A DNA stretch of 64,000 bases. Origin: Oscillospiraceae bacterium (GTDB taxonomy: Bacteria; Bacillota; Clostridia; Oscillospirales; Ruminococcaceae). Within the stretch, counting starts at the first letter, position 1. Each line of letters begins with the position of its first letter. The notes under the pieces were generated by a model, which had not been told where the DNA came from, ran no database searches, and worked only from the letters and a program-made list of their open reading frames with translations. The position numbers were made by a program, and so were the translations under genes. The stretch spans positions 62,001 to 126,000 of the forward strand of contig JAGHIE010000011.1 of the NCBI GenBank assembly GCA_017887325.1, written 5' to 3'. Of this stretch, positions 53,800-63,728 are shown piece after piece.

Positions 53800-54876
53800 C
53801 TATTTTGTATCTTGTGAATTAAGAGAAGAATTACTATATAAGTTACGATATTCACTAGGAGTCATACCAGTTTGTTTTTTAAAAAACTTGGTGAAATAGT
53901 GAGGGTCTTCATATCCAGAACTCAAACAAACATCTTTAATAGAAATAGATATATCTTTTAAAAGTATTTTTGCGTGTTCTAATCTTAGAGAAGATAAATA
54001 TCTACTTATGTTTTGTCCAGATATTTCTTTAAAAATTGTACTTATATAAGGTAAAGATAGATTAAGCATATCTGCTAATGATGAAATATTAAAATAAGGA
54101 TCTTTATAGTTTTCTTGTAAGATTTTAGTACACTTTTCGAAAATAGGATTTTTGTATTCATTCTTTTTACTTTTAGCGTATTCGAGTAAATCATAGTAAT
54201 ATGTAGACAAGTAAGTTAATCTACTATTTACATTTGTAAGTTTTCTATATTCTGATACAATTTCGTCTTTTGATTTATTCATAAAAAAACTATCATTTTC
54301 AAATTCTTGTTGATATATAAATAAATAATTTAACAATTGAATTCCCAATGTTTCATCATTACTTTTTGATAAAGCTGATAAAAATTTATCAGATACAAAA
54401 AGTTCTCCAATAGATTCTATATCTCCTTTTCTTAGATTATTAAGAATATCATCTCTTAGTTTATCATTAGATAAATAAGAATAACTATTGTCATTAGATG
54501 AAATTTGGTGGTATATTTCTTGTAATTTATTATTTAACTCAAGGATTTTTTGTCTTGTAATTGGTTTCAAAATATAATCGCATACTTGATATTTTACAGC
54601 CTTTTGTGCGTATTCAAATTCGCTATGACCACTAATTAAAATTGTGTAGCAATTTGGGTGGTTTTCAAAAATTTGTTTTGATAATTCAATACCGTCCATA
54701 TCAGGCATTTTTATATCTGATATTACAATATCAGGATGTTTATTTTCAACTAGTTTTAAAGCCTCGGTTCCATTGTTTGCACAGCCTACTAACTCTCCAT
54801 CAAAGCTTTCAAAATCTAATGTTTGTTTTAATAAATCTATTGTTAAATAGTCGTCATCAACTAAAATAATTCTCAT
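53800..54876 (-). CDS. AraC-type response regulator (YesN-like)
   Basis: A 358-residue regulator: receiver domain (residues 1-120; acidic pocket VDDDY, phospho-Asp at about 55 in VISDIKMPDMDG, then SGHSEFEYAQKAVKYQVCDYILKPI), a middle linker and an AraC helix-turn-helix pair at the C-terminus (FNISSLADMLNLSLPYISTIFKE, IKDVCLSSGYEDPHYFTKFFKK). Phosphorylation by the YesM-like kinase would let it activate glycan genes. Its gene is divergent from the sulfatase-fucose operon, and the conserved element at 54970-55001 lies in the shared upstream region, so it is the natural candidate activator. Confidence 0.93.
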   Translation of the reverse strand: MRIILVDDDYLTIDLLKQTLDFESFDGELVGCANNGTEALKLVENKHPDIVISDIKMPDMDGIELSKQIFENHPNCYTILISGHSEFEYAQKAVKYQVCDYILKPITRQKILELNNKLQEIYHQISSNDNSYSYLSNDKLRDDILNNLRKGDIESIGELFVSDKFLSALSKSNDETLGIQLLNYLFIYQQEFENDSFFMNKSKDEIVSEYRKLTNVNSRLTYLSTYYYDLLEYAKSKKNEYKNPIFEKCTKILQENYKDPYFNISSLADMLNLSLPYISTIFKEISGQNISRYLSSLRLEHAKILLKDISISIKDVCLSSGYEDPHYFTKFFKKQTGMTPSEYRNLYSNSSLNSQDTK

Positions 54877-54969
54877 AATCTAACTCCTTAGAAAGAATAA
54901 ATAAAATTGTAGAAAAATGAGTATAAAGATTGAGTATAGTATCTTTTTATCAATATATTATAAAATTTG

Positions 54970-55042
54970 AAAAAAGTCAACCTTACCTAAAATTAATACC
55001 ATTGAAATGGAATTTTTGTGTTGGTATACTAAAAATAGAAAA
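54970..55042 (+). promoter_or_regulatory. Glycan-regulon promoter B: conserved upstream element plus TTGAAA-17-TATACT
   Basis: TTGAAA (55002-55007), 17 bases, TATACT (55025-55030). The 32 bases before the -35 match 29 of 32 of promoter A (42172-42203), and TATACTAAAAA(C/T)AGAAA after it is shared too. About 85 bases upstream of the sulfatase start. The divergent two-component regulator gene starts 93 bases away on the other side. Confidence 0.75.
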
Positions 55043-55114
55043 AAGAGTAATTGAGTGAATATAAAAAATAGTATATAATTAACAATTTTAGGTCATTGAA
55101 TAGGAGAGATTTTG

Positions 55115-56572
55115 ATGAGCAATAAACCTAATATTTTATTTGTTTTAACTGATGATCAGGGTGCTTGGGCAATGAGATGTGCAGGTAATACTGATATTTA
55201 TACACCTAATTTAGATAGACTTGCAAAATCTGGAATTAGATTTGAAAACTTCTTTTGTGCATCTCCAGTTTGCAGTCCTGCAAGAGCTTCTATTTTAACA
55301 GGAAAGATTCCTTCCCAACATGGTGTCCATGATTGGATTAGAACAGGTAGCCTTGATAAAGATAAATTGGGAGAAAATCAAAATCATCCATATTTTGCTA
55401 GTGAAAATAAATCTATAAGATATCTAGACGGTATGACTACGTATACAGATTTATTAGCAAAAAATGGATATACTTGTGCGTTGTCTGGAAAATGGCACTT
55501 AGGTGATAGTATGTCAATGCAACATGGTTTTTCTCATTGGTACACAATAGGTAGAGGAGGTTGTTTATATAATCAAGCTGATGTAATAGAAGATGGAAAA
55601 TTATATTTTGAAGATAGATATATAACAGACCTTATTACAGATCATGCTATTGAATATATAGAAAAATTAAATAAAGAAGATTCTCCTTTTTATGTAAGTG
55701 TTCATTATACCGCCCCACATGATCCATGGGAAGAAGATCAACACCCTAAAGAATTTTATGATTTATATCGTGATTGCGAGTTTACAGCTACTCCTAATGA
55801 ACCTGTTAATCCAAACCAAATAGCAACTGCACCATTTGGTGAAGGTGAAGAAAGAAAAAGATTATTAAGAGGATATTATACAGCAGTAAGTGCAATGGAT
55901 GCTGGTGTGGGTAAACTTTTAGATAAACTAGATGAACTAAAAATAAGTGATAATACTTTAATTATTTTCACAGCTGACAATGGAATGAATATGGGACATC
56001 ATGGAATTTGGGGAAAAGGAAATGGTACATTTCCTTTTAATTTATATGATACAGCTGTTAAAGTTCCATTTATTGCAAGTTGGAAAGGAAAAATTAAAGA
56101 AAATCAAGTTACACAAAGTATGTGTAGTCATTATGACATAATACAAACAATAAATGATTTATTAGAACTAAATGAAGAATTATCTGAAAATTTACCAGGA
56201 AAAAGTTTTGCAGATGTACTTTTATATGGCAGAGAGCATGATAATCATATCGTGATATTAGACGAGTATGGAAATAGTAGAATGATTAGAAATCATGAAT
56301 GGAAATACATACATCGTTATCCATATGGACCTCATGAATTATATAATCTTGTAGAGGACCCTGGTGAAAAGCATAATTTGATAGATGATGTTAAGTATGA
56401 AAACATTAAATGTCAATTATTAGAACAATTACAAAATTGGTATTTATCATATGCAGACCCTAAGGTAGATGGAACAAAAGAAGCTGTTACAGGAATGGGA
56501 CAATTAAGAAAATGTGGCATATATTCCGAAGGTAAACCAGTATATGCAGATAATCCTAAGTACCAAAAATAA
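55115..56572 (+). CDS. Type I (formylglycine) sulfatase of the fucose locus
   Basis: A 485-residue sulfatase, not closely alike to the one at 10873. Metal site VLTDDQGAW, formylglycine motif C-S-P-A-R in CSPARASILTG, LSGKWHLGD, and FTADNGMNMGHHG are all present. ATG 55115 is chosen; AGGAGA lies 7 bases before it. No signal peptide. First gene of the locus behind promoter B, followed by fucA, fucK and fucI. It likely removes sulfate from an imported sugar or oligosaccharide, such as sulfated GlcNAc or galactose from mucin or Lewis-type glycans; exact site unknown. Needs a maturation enzyme not encoded here. Confidence 0.92.
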   Translation: MSNKPNILFVLTDDQGAWAMRCAGNTDIYTPNLDRLAKSGIRFENFFCASPVCSPARASILTGKIPSQHGVHDWIRTGSLDKDKLGENQNHPYFASENKSIRYLDGMTTYTDLLAKNGYTCALSGKWHLGDSMSMQHGFSHWYTIGRGGCLYNQADVIEDGKLYFEDRYITDLITDHAIEYIEKLNKEDSPFYVSVHYTAPHDPWEEDQHPKEFYDLYRDCEFTATPNEPVNPNQIATAPFGEGEERKRLLRGYYTAVSAMDAGVGKLLDKLDELKISDNTLIIFTADNGMNMGHHGIWGKGNGTFPFNLYDTAVKVPFIASWKGKIKENQVTQSMCSHYDIIQTINDLLELNEELSENLPGKSFADVLLYGREHDNHIVILDEYGNSRMIRNHEWKYIHRYPYGPHELYNLVEDPGEKHNLIDDVKYENIKCQLLEQLQNWYLSYADPKVDGTKEAVTGMGQLRKCGIYSEGKPVYADNPKYQK

Positions 56573-56617
56573 TTTTGTTAACTGTAATATTTATGTATTA
56601 ATATATAAATATTTGAC

Positions 56618-56645
56618 TTGTTTAGAGTTTTGATTTAATTATAAT
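56618..56645 (+). promoter_or_regulatory. Possible fucA promoter
   Basis: TTGTTT (56618-56623), 16 bases, TATAAT (56640-56645). It lies in the 108-base gap before fucA and may give the fucose genes a second, internal start besides promoter B. Confidence 0.45.
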
Positions 56646-56680
56646 AAACAACATAATAAAAATAAATAAGGAGAATACTT

Positions 56681-57373
56681 ATGGAAAATATAGAAATAAT
56701 TAAAGAACAAATATGTGATGTATGCCATAAAATGTGGCAATTAGGCTGGGTTGCAGCTAATGATGGAAACGTTTCAGCAAGATTAGAAGACGGAACATTT
56801 TTATGTACTCCTACTGGTATGAGTAAAAGTTTTATTACTCCAGAAAAATTAATTAGAATAGATTCAAAAGGAAATATATTAGAAGGCTTAGAGGGATTAA
56901 GACCATCTAGTGAAATAAAAATGCATTTGAGATGTTATGAAAAAAGAGATGATGTTTGGAGTGTAATCCATGCACATCCACCAGGAGCAACTGGTTTTGC
57001 AGTAGCACATAAAGCTATGGATATGTACAATATGATAGAAGATGTAGCTGTAATAGGTAGTGTGCCATTAACTCCATATGGTACACCTAGTACATCAGAA
57101 GTACCAGATTCTATTGAACCATACTTAGAAGAACATGATGTAATGTTGTTAGAAAACCATGGGGCATTAGCAGTTGGTAGTGATGTTATAACAGCATTTT
57201 ACCGTATGGAAAGCTTAGAATTATGGGCAAAAATTACTATTAATGCAGTAATTTTAGGTGGTAGCAAGGATATTAGTAGAGAAAATGTTCAAAAATTAAT
57301 TGATTTAAGAGGTTTTTATCAAGTAACAGGAAGACACCCAGGATATAAAAAGTTTGATAATGGATTAAAATAA
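56681..57373 (+). CDS. fucA: L-fuculose-1-phosphate aldolase
   Basis: A 230-residue class II aldolase. GNVSARLEDGTFLCTPTGMSK, the Zn motif HAHPPG and LLENHGALAVG are in family order. It splits fuculose-1-phosphate to dihydroxyacetone phosphate and L-lactaldehyde. The same family includes rhamnulose-1-phosphate and other pentulose aldolases; the adjoining fucI decides for fucose. GGAG lies before the ATG. Confidence 0.9.
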   Translation: MENIEIIKEQICDVCHKMWQLGWVAANDGNVSARLEDGTFLCTPTGMSKSFITPEKLIRIDSKGNILEGLEGLRPSSEIKMHLRCYEKRDDVWSVIHAHPPGATGFAVAHKAMDMYNMIEDVAVIGSVPLTPYGTPSTSEVPDSIEPYLEEHDVMLLENHGALAVGSDVITAFYRMESLELWAKITINAVILGGSKDISRENVQKLIDLRGFYQVTGRHPGYKKFDNGLK

Positions 57374-57413
57374 AATGTGCTAACAAAGTGCACTATAAAA
57401 GGAGCGAAAATTT

Positions 57414-58820
57414 ATGAGAAAATTGTTAGCATTTGATTTTGGGGCTTCAACAGGTAGAGCTATTTTAGGTGAATATGAAAATGGAAAATTATCATATAAA
57501 GAGGTACATCGTTTTGATAACATTCCTATTGAAAAAGATGGACACTTAAGATGGAATTTTGATTATCTAATGGATAATGTACATATAGCTTTAGAAAAAG
57601 CAGGTAAAGTTGATAGTATAGGCTTTGATACATGGGGAGTAGATTTTGGATTAATTGATAAACAAGGAAATTTATTAGAATTTCCAGTTCATTATCGTGA
57701 CAAAAGAACTAAAAATACAATAGAAAAAGTTACCAAATCTTTTTCTTTACAAGAACTATATCAAAAAACTGGTAATCAAATAATGGCAATTAATTCATTA
57801 TTTCAACTTATAGAAACTGATTTGCCAAAAGTGGATAAAATTTTATTTATGCCTGATTTATTTGCATATCATTTATGTGGAAAAATGGTGTGTGAAAAAA
57901 CTATATCATCAACTAGCCAAATGATAAATCCTATAACAAAACAATTAAATGATGATGTTTTAAAAGAATTTAATATATCTAGTTCAATATTTGCAAAACA
58001 GGTAGAAAGTGGCACAGTAATTGGGGAGTATAATGGTACAAAAATTGTGTCTGTTGCAGGACATGATACTCAAAGTGCTGTGTCAACAATTCCAGAAGAT
58101 GAAATTAATTGGGCCTTTTTATCATGTGGCACATGGAGTTTATTAGGGTGTGAATTAGATAATCCAATATTAACAGATGAAAGCAGAAAACTAGATTTAT
58201 CAAATGAAATAGGTGCAAATAATAAGATTAATTATTTGAAAAATATTACAGGCTTATGGCTTATTCAAGAAAGTAGACGCCAATGGAAAAGAGAAGGGTT
58301 TGATTATTCATATAGTGAACTTGAAAAAATGGCTATGGAGTCTAAACCTATGCAATGTTTCATAGATACAGATGACGAAGAATTTTCTTCTCCAGGGGAT
58401 TTACCTCAAAAAATAAAAGAGTATTGTGCTAAAACAGGACAATATGTTCCACAAACAGTAGGCGAAATAACAAGATGTATTTATGAAAGTTTAGCTTTAA
58501 AATATAAAAATACTTTAGAGCAAATGCAAAATATTACAAAGAAAAACTTTTCAACATTACATATTTTAGGTGGAGGGTGTCAAGCTAAACTTTTATGCCA
58601 AATGACATCAGACGCAACCCAAATAGAAGTAAAAGCTGGCCCTGTAGAAGCAACTGCTTTGGGAAATATTTTGTTACAACTTAAAGCAATTGGAGAAATA
58701 GAAAATTTAGTAGACGGTCAAAATATGATTTTTAATATGGAAAATATTAGTATATATAAACCACAAAATGAACAAATGTGGAAAGATGCACAAAATAGAT
58801 ATATTAAAGTGTGCAGATAA
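57414..58820 (+). CDS. L-fuculokinase (FGGY family, RhaB-like)
   Basis: A 468-residue sugar kinase. [32 protein letters not shown], the catalytic Asp region [12 protein letters not shown], and [16 protein letters not shown] are typical of the RhaB-like FGGY branch. In Firmicutes fucose operons this rhamnulokinase-like type phosphorylates fuculose. Rhamnulose activity cannot be excluded. Between fucA (40 bases) and fucI (14 bases). Confidence 0.88.
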   Translation: MRKLLAFDFGASTGRAILGEYENGKLSYKEVHRFDNIPIEKDGHLRWNFDYLMDNVHIALEKAGKVDSIGFDTWGVDFGLIDKQGNLLEFPVHYRDKRTKNTIEKVTKSFSLQELYQKTGNQIMAINSLFQLIETDLPKVDKILFMPDLFAYHLCGKMVCEKTISSTSQMINPITKQLNDDVLKEFNISSSIFAKQVESGTVIGEYNGTKIVSVAGHDTQSAVSTIPEDEINWAFLSCGTWSLLGCELDNPILTDESRKLDLSNEIGANNKINYLKNITGLWLIQESRRQWKREGFDYSYSELEKMAMESKPMQCFIDTDDEEFSSPGDLPQKIKEYCAKTGQYVPQTVGEITRCIYESLALKYKNTLEQMQNITKKNFSTLHILGGGCQAKLLCQMTSDATQIEVKAGPVEATALGNILLQLKAIGEIENLVDGQNMIFNMENISIYKPQNEQMWKDAQNRYIKVCR

Positions 58821-58834
58821 AGGAGGAAAATTTT

Positions 58835-60619
58835 ATGATATATCCTAAAATAGGAATTAGACCTACTATCGACGGAAGATGGGGAGGCGTTAGAGAAAGC
58901 TTAGAAGAACAAACAATGTCAATGGCAAAAAGAGCATCAGAATTAATTGAAAATAATTTAAGATATCCAGACGGAACACCAGTTCAATGTGTAATATCAG
59001 ATACAACAATTGGTGGTGGAGTTGAAGCTGCAAATTGTCAAGATAAATTTAGCAGAGAAAATGTTGTGGCAACATTGACAGTAACTCCTTGTTGGTGCTA
59101 TGGTACAGAAACATTTGATATGGACCCTAAAACAATTAAGGCTGTATGGGGATTCAACGGAACAGAAAGACCAGGTGCTGTTTATTTGGCAGCTGTACTT
59201 GCTGCACATACTCAAAAGGGATTACCAGCTTTTGGAATTTATGGACACGATGTTCAAGACAAAGATGATGAAACAATTCCAGAAGACGTAAAAGAAAAAA
59301 TATTAAGATTTGCTCGTTGTGCTGTAGCAGTAGGTTGGATGAAAAATAAATCATATGTTAATCTCGGTGGAGTATCAATGGGAATTATGGGAAGCTATTG
59401 TGATACACAAATGTTCCAAAAATATTTTGGTATTCGTGCTGAGTGGTGTGATTTAACAGAGATTATTAGAAGAATAACATTAGAAATTTACGATAAAGAA
59501 GAATATGAAAAAGCATTAAAATGGATTTTGGAAAATTGTAAAGAAGGATATGACTGTAATCAAGGAAAAGATTTTCCAGAAATAATCAAAAAATCAAAAG
59601 TTGTATCACCAGATAAAGATTGGGAATTTATTGCTAAAATGACAATTATTATCAGAGATATTTTATATGGTAACCCAAAACTTGCACAAATGGGTTGGCA
59701 TGAAGAAGCTTTAGGAAAAAATGCAATTGCTGGTGGCTTTCAAGGACAAAGAAACTGGACAGATTGGTTGCCAAATGGTGATTTTACAGAAGCAATTTTG
59801 GCTTCAACTTTTGACTGGAATGGAACAAAAGCTCCTACTCCATTTGCAACAGAAAATGACACATTAAATGGTGTTGCTATGATGTTAAGTACATTATTAT
59901 CATCAACAGCTCCTTGTTTCCATGATGTTAGAACTTATTGGAGTCCAGAAGCTTATGAGAGAGTTGTGGGTAAAAAACCACAAGGAAAAGCTGAAAATGG
60001 TTTTATTCATTTAATTAATTCAGGGGCAACAGCTTTAGACTGTACAGGTGCTGCTAAAAATGAAAATGGAGAAGGTTGTATGAAACCTTTCTGGGAAATG
60101 ACACAAGATGATGTTAAAGCTTGTTTAGATGCAACTGATTGGTGTAGAGCAAATTATGAGTATTTCAGAGGTGGAGGCTTCTCTAGTCACTTTAAAACAC
60201 AAGCTGAAATGCCTGTAACATTACTTCGTGTAAGTATTGCAGAAGGTGTAGGACCAATGTTACAAATTGCAGAAGGTTATACTGCAACATTACCAGATGA
60301 AGACCACAAAATTTTAGATAATAGAACTGACCGTACTTGGCCAACAACATGGTTTGTACCAAATCTTACAGGAAAAGGTGCTTTTAAAGATGTTTATAGT
60401 GTAATGAAAAATTGGAGTGCTAATCATGGAGTTACAGTATATGGTCATATTGGTAGTGATTTAATAACACTTGCTTCTATGTTGAGAATTCCAGTAAGTA
60501 TGCATAATGTACCTGAAGAAAAAATATACAGACCACATAGTTGGGCTGCTTTTGGTACAGAAAATTTAGAGTCAGCAGACTTTTCAGCATGTAAACATTA
60601 TGGACCACTTTATAAATAA
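58835..60619 (+). CDS. fucI: L-fucose isomerase
   Basis: A 594-residue ketol isomerase, matching E. coli FucI in length (591). The N-terminus [24 protein letters not shown] and [16 protein letters not shown] are strong family matches. It converts L-fucose to L-fuculose with Mn2+ and may also use D-arabinose. ATG 58835 is chosen; AGGAGG lies 8 bases before it. GTG 58811 is inside the kinase gene end. Confidence 0.96.
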   Translation: MIYPKIGIRPTIDGRWGGVRESLEEQTMSMAKRASELIENNLRYPDGTPVQCVISDTTIGGGVEAANCQDKFSRENVVATLTVTPCWCYGTETFDMDPKTIKAVWGFNGTERPGAVYLAAVLAAHTQKGLPAFGIYGHDVQDKDDETIPEDVKEKILRFARCAVAVGWMKNKSYVNLGGVSMGIMGSYCDTQMFQKYFGIRAEWCDLTEIIRRITLEIYDKEEYEKALKWILENCKEGYDCNQGKDFPEIIKKSKVVSPDKDWEFIAKMTIIIRDILYGNPKLAQMGWHEEALGKNAIAGGFQGQRNWTDWLPNGDFTEAILASTFDWNGTKAPTPFATENDTLNGVAMMLSTLLSSTAPCFHDVRTYWSPEAYERVVGKKPQGKAENGFIHLINSGATALDCTGAAKNENGEGCMKPFWEMTQDDVKACLDATDWCRANYEYFRGGGFSSHFKTQAEMPVTLLRVSIAEGVGPMLQIAEGYTATLPDEDHKILDNRTDRTWPTTWFVPNLTGKGAFKDVYSVMKNWSANHGVTVYGHIGSDLITLASMLRIPVSMHNVPEEKIYRPHSWAAFGTENLESADFSACKHYGPLYK

Positions 60620-60709
60620 ATGTTATTAAATATGTAACAAAAAGTTAAAAAATAAGATATAAAATATATATAATGTAAATAAAAAATAAATAAAAAGGAG
60701 AAGATTTTT

Positions 60710-61858
60710 ATGGCAAATCGTATTGTTTTAAATACTATTTCTTATCATGGAAAAGGAGCAATTGAAAATATTGTTCCAGAATTAACAGCTAGAGGTTATA
60801 AAAAAGCATTTGTATGTTCAGACCCATATTTAGTAGAAGTTGGAGTAACAAAAAAAGTTACAGATTTATTAGATAATGCAAACTTTGCTTATGAAGTTTA
60901 TAGTGATATCAAACCAAATCCTACTATTGAAAATGTACAAAACGGTGTTGAAGCATTTAAAAATAGTGGAGCTGATAGTATAGTTACTATTGGTGGTGGT
61001 TCTTCAATGGATACAGCAAAAGCTGTTGGTATTATTGTAAATAATCCAGAGTTTGCTGATGTTCGTAGTTTAGAAGGTGTTGCACCTACTAAAAACCATG
61101 CAGTATTTACAATAGCAGTTCCAACTACTGCAGGTACAGCAGCTGAAGTTACAATTAACTATGTAATTACAGATGTTGAAAGAAAAAGAAAATTTGTTTG
61201 TGTAGATACAAATGATATTCCAGAAATTGCAGTAGTAGACCCAGATATGATGGGCTCAATGGGTAAAGGACTTACAGCTGCTACTGGTATGGACGCTTTG
61301 ACACATGCTATTGAAGGTTATATTACAAAAGGAGCATGGGAAATGACAGACATGTTCCATTTAGAAGCAATTCGTTTAATTTCTAAACATTTAAGAGGTG
61401 CTGTAGAAAATACACCAGAAGGTAGGGAAGGTATGGCTTTAGCTCAATACATAGCTGGTCAAGGATTTTCTAATGTAGGTTTGGGTATAGTTCACTCAAT
61501 GGCACATAGTTTAGGTGCAGTATATGACACTCCACATGGTGTTGCAAATGCTATTTTATTACCAACTGTTATGGAATATAACGCTGAATGCACAGGAGAA
61601 AAATATCGTGAAATCGCAAGAGCAATGGGTGTTAAAAATGTAGATAACATGACACAAGAAGAATATCGTAAAGCTGCTTGTGATGCAGTAAGAAAACTTT
61701 CTGCTGATGTAGGAATTCCTGCTGACTTAAAAGAAATTGTAAAAGAAGAAGATATTAAATTCTTATCAGAATCTGCTTATGCAGATGCTTGTCGTCCAGG
61801 TAACCCTAAAGATACATCTGAAGAAGAAATCGCAGATATTTTCAGAAGCTTAATTTAA
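60710..61858 (+). CDS. fucO: Lactaldehyde reductase (1,2-propanediol oxidoreductase)
   Basis: A 382-residue Fe-dependent alcohol dehydrogenase of the FucO group. GGGSSMDTAKA, PTTAGTAAEVT, metal ligands in GMDALTHAIEGY and HSMAHSLGAVYDTPHG (Asp, three His). It reduces L-lactaldehyde from FucA to 1,2-propanediol under anaerobic conditions, completing fucose fermentation. Last gene of the fucose set, 90 bases after fucI, with its own AAAAGGAG. It converges on the LysR gene. Confidence 0.95.
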   Translation: MANRIVLNTISYHGKGAIENIVPELTARGYKKAFVCSDPYLVEVGVTKKVTDLLDNANFAYEVYSDIKPNPTIENVQNGVEAFKNSGADSIVTIGGGSSMDTAKAVGIIVNNPEFADVRSLEGVAPTKNHAVFTIAVPTTAGTAAEVTINYVITDVERKRKFVCVDTNDIPEIAVVDPDMMGSMGKGLTAATGMDALTHAIEGYITKGAWEMTDMFHLEAIRLISKHLRGAVENTPEGREGMALAQYIAGQGFSNVGLGIVHSMAHSLGAVYDTPHGVANAILLPTVMEYNAECTGEKYREIARAMGVKNVDNMTQEEYRKAACDAVRKLSADVGIPADLKEIVKEEDIKFLSESAYADACRPGNPKDTSEEEIADIFRSLI

Positions 61859-61867
61859 TAGATAAAT

Positions 61868-61905
61868 AAAGAAACCTATACATTATTGTATAGGTTTCTT
61901 TTTAT
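61868..61905. terminator. Bidirectional terminator after fucO
   Basis: A 15-bp stem (AAAGAAACCTATACA and complement) with a four-base loop. The LysR gene's stop codon lies in the loop region, so it serves both converging genes. Confidence 0.9.
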
Positions 61906-62791
61906 TAATCATATTTTCAACTGACTCTATAAATTTTAAAACATCATTTGGTGGATTATTGCTATATAATAATCCGTATGGAATACTATAATCCCAATTT
62001 ACAGGAATAGAAACTAATCCTGGGTGTACATCTTGCCAACATTCGATAGTTAATAAAACATTATTTGTTTCTGCACAACGATTAAATACGGATAAATCAT
62101 AAAATTGTGGAGTATCTTCAATATGAATTTGAGGGTGATTTTTCTCTAAATCATTTCTTATTAAATCATTTATACCAGAGTCACCTCTACCAATCATCAT
62201 TAATGTTTGACCATATAAATCTTCAATGTTTATACATTTTTTAGAAGCAAGAGGGTGCTCTCTAGAAACAGCTATCATTTTTTTATACTTACCAAGCGGT
62301 AAAAACTTACATAGTGAAAGCCATGATTTAGAATCGCATACGCCTATTAAAAAATCAAATTTTTCTCCTAACATACCTATTTCAGATAAAATTCCTTCAT
62401 GATTATCTTCAAAGGGAATGAGATGTATTTTATAATCAGGAAAAAGTTGATTTATTTTATACCATAAGTCTATAAAAGGTTTTGCTGGATTTAACATAGA
62501 TGTTCCAACGCAAAAAGTTGTATCGTGTGTACGAGTTATAGAATATGCGTTCATAATAGATTTTTTTGAAAAATCTATTATGAATTTAGCATCTTTATAA
62601 ATTATTTCACCAGCTGGTGTTAATTTTATTCCAGTGGGATTTCTTTCTATCAGCTTTAAATTTAAGTGATTTTCTAAAGTATTTATTTTTTTCATAATAG
62701 CAGTAGGAGATATGAATAAGTGCTTAGAAGCTTTTGTAAAACTTCCATAATCAACTACTTTTATAAATACATCTAATAGAGGATTATACAT
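61883..62791 (-). CDS. LysR-family transcriptional regulator
   Basis: A 302-residue regulator. The N-terminal winged helix (FIKVVDYGSFTKASKHLFISPTAIMKKINTLENHL...LTPAGE) matches LysR proteins, and an effector-binding domain fills the rest. Divergent from a cupin operon; a 9-bp-arm inverted repeat 12 bases from its start is a probable binding site for autorepression and control of the operon. Confidence 0.92.
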   Translation of the reverse strand: MYNPLLDVFIKVVDYGSFTKASKHLFISPTAIMKKINTLENHLNLKLIERNPTGIKLTPAGEIIYKDAKFIIDFSKKSIMNAYSITRTHDTTFCVGTSMLNPAKPFIDLWYKINQLFPDYKIHLIPFEDNHEGILSEIGMLGEKFDFLIGVCDSKSWLSLCKFLPLGKYKKMIAVSREHPLASKKCINIEDLYGQTLMMIGRGDSGINDLIRNDLEKNHPQIHIEDTPQFYDLSVFNRCAETNNVLLTIECWQDVHPGLVSIPVNWDYSIPYGLLYSNNPPNDVLKFIESVENMINKKKPIQ

Positions 62792-62802
62792 AATATCACT
62801 CC

Positions 62803-62833
62803 CTATAGTATAAACTTTTAGTTGATACTATAG
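62803..62833. promoter_or_regulatory. LysR-type inverted repeat
   Basis: CTATAGTAT (62803-62811) and ATACTATAG (62825-62833) are perfect complements 13 bases apart. It includes a T-N11-A core. On the plus side TATAAT (62871-62876) lies with no good -35, as expected for an activator-dependent promoter of the cupin operon. Confidence 0.65.
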
Positions 62834-62976
62834 TAACAAAATGGATATTCTGCGTCAAGATTTTATGTGATATAATTATAAAAATAGATAAAATAGTTGA
62901 ATAAAATTTTAATAAGTATTATTAAAAAGTTAATATGAATAAAATTTATTAGTATTTAATTTAGGAGGTTTATAGT

Positions 62977-63381
62977 ATGGATAATAATATAGGAATATTT
63001 TCTATTGGTGATAAAAATGATGCCTATGCAAAATATTTTGTAGGACATAGTTATTTAAATATGCTTTCAACTGAACAAGTAGTAATTGGTAATGTTACAT
63101 TTGAGCCTAAATGTCGTAATAATTGGCATATTCATCATGCTAAAAGTGGTGGGGGTCAAATATTAATTGTTACCGGTGGAGAAGGTTGGTATCAAGAATG
63201 GGGAAAAACACCAAGAAAGTTAAAAGTAGGTGATGTTGTTAATATTCCAGTGGGTGTAAAACATTGGCATGGAGCAACAAAAGATTCTTGGTTTCAACAT
63301 TTAGCAATAGAAGTTCCTGGAGAAGATACAAAAAATGAATGGTGTGAACCTGTATCTGATGAGCAATACAATAATTTGTAA
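62977..63381 (+). CDS. Cupin-domain protein
   Basis: A 134-residue single-domain cupin. Metal-binding His occur in NNWHIHHAKSGGGQ and HWHGATKDSW, matching the two cupin motifs (G-x5-HxH and G-x5-PxG-x2-H; LKVGDVVNIPVGVKHWH). Related small cupins occur beside carboxymuconolactone decarboxylase-like proteins. No specific reaction can be assigned. First gene of an operon under LysR, with AGGAGG before its ATG. Confidence 0.88.
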   Translation: MDNNIGIFSIGDKNDAYAKYFVGHSYLNMLSTEQVVIGNVTFEPKCRNNWHIHHAKSGGGQILIVTGGEGWYQEWGKTPRKLKVGDVVNIPVGVKHWHGATKDSWFQHLAIEVPGEDTKNEWCEPVSDEQYNNL

Positions 63382-63400
63382 CGGAAAGGAATGTTTGTAA

Positions 63401-63718
63401 ATGGAAAAGGTTACTGCAGGAAGAAATGAAATGGGAGAATTTGCTCCTAAATTTGCACAACTTAATGACGATGTTTTATTTGGTGAAGTTTGGTCAAGAG
63501 AAGATAAATTATCAATAAGAGATAGATGTATTGTAACAGTTGTTGCATTGGTTTCTAGTGGTATTTTAGATAGTTCTTTGAAATTTCATTTAGAAAATTC
63601 AAAGAAATGTGGTGTTAGTAAAGAAGAAATTACAGAGATTATTACTCACATAGCATTTTATATAGGTTGGCCAAAAGCGTGGGCTGTTTTGCGTATGGCA
63701 AAAGAAATTTGGAAATAG
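63401..63718 (+). CDS. Carboxymuconolactone decarboxylase-like (AhpD fold) protein
   Basis: A 105-residue CMD-family protein. SIRDRCIVTVVALVSSGILDSSLKFHLENSKKCGVSKEEITEII is a typical block with a His near residue 71. The AhpD CxxC pair is absent, so it is unlikely to be a peroxiredoxin reductase. It starts 19 bases after the cupin gene. Confidence 0.88.
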   Translation: MEKVTAGRNEMGEFAPKFAQLNDDVLFGEVWSREDKLSIRDRCIVTVVALVSSGILDSSLKFHLENSKKCGVSKEEITEIITHIAFYIGWPKAWAVLRMAKEIWK

Positions 63719-63728
63719 GGGTAATATT

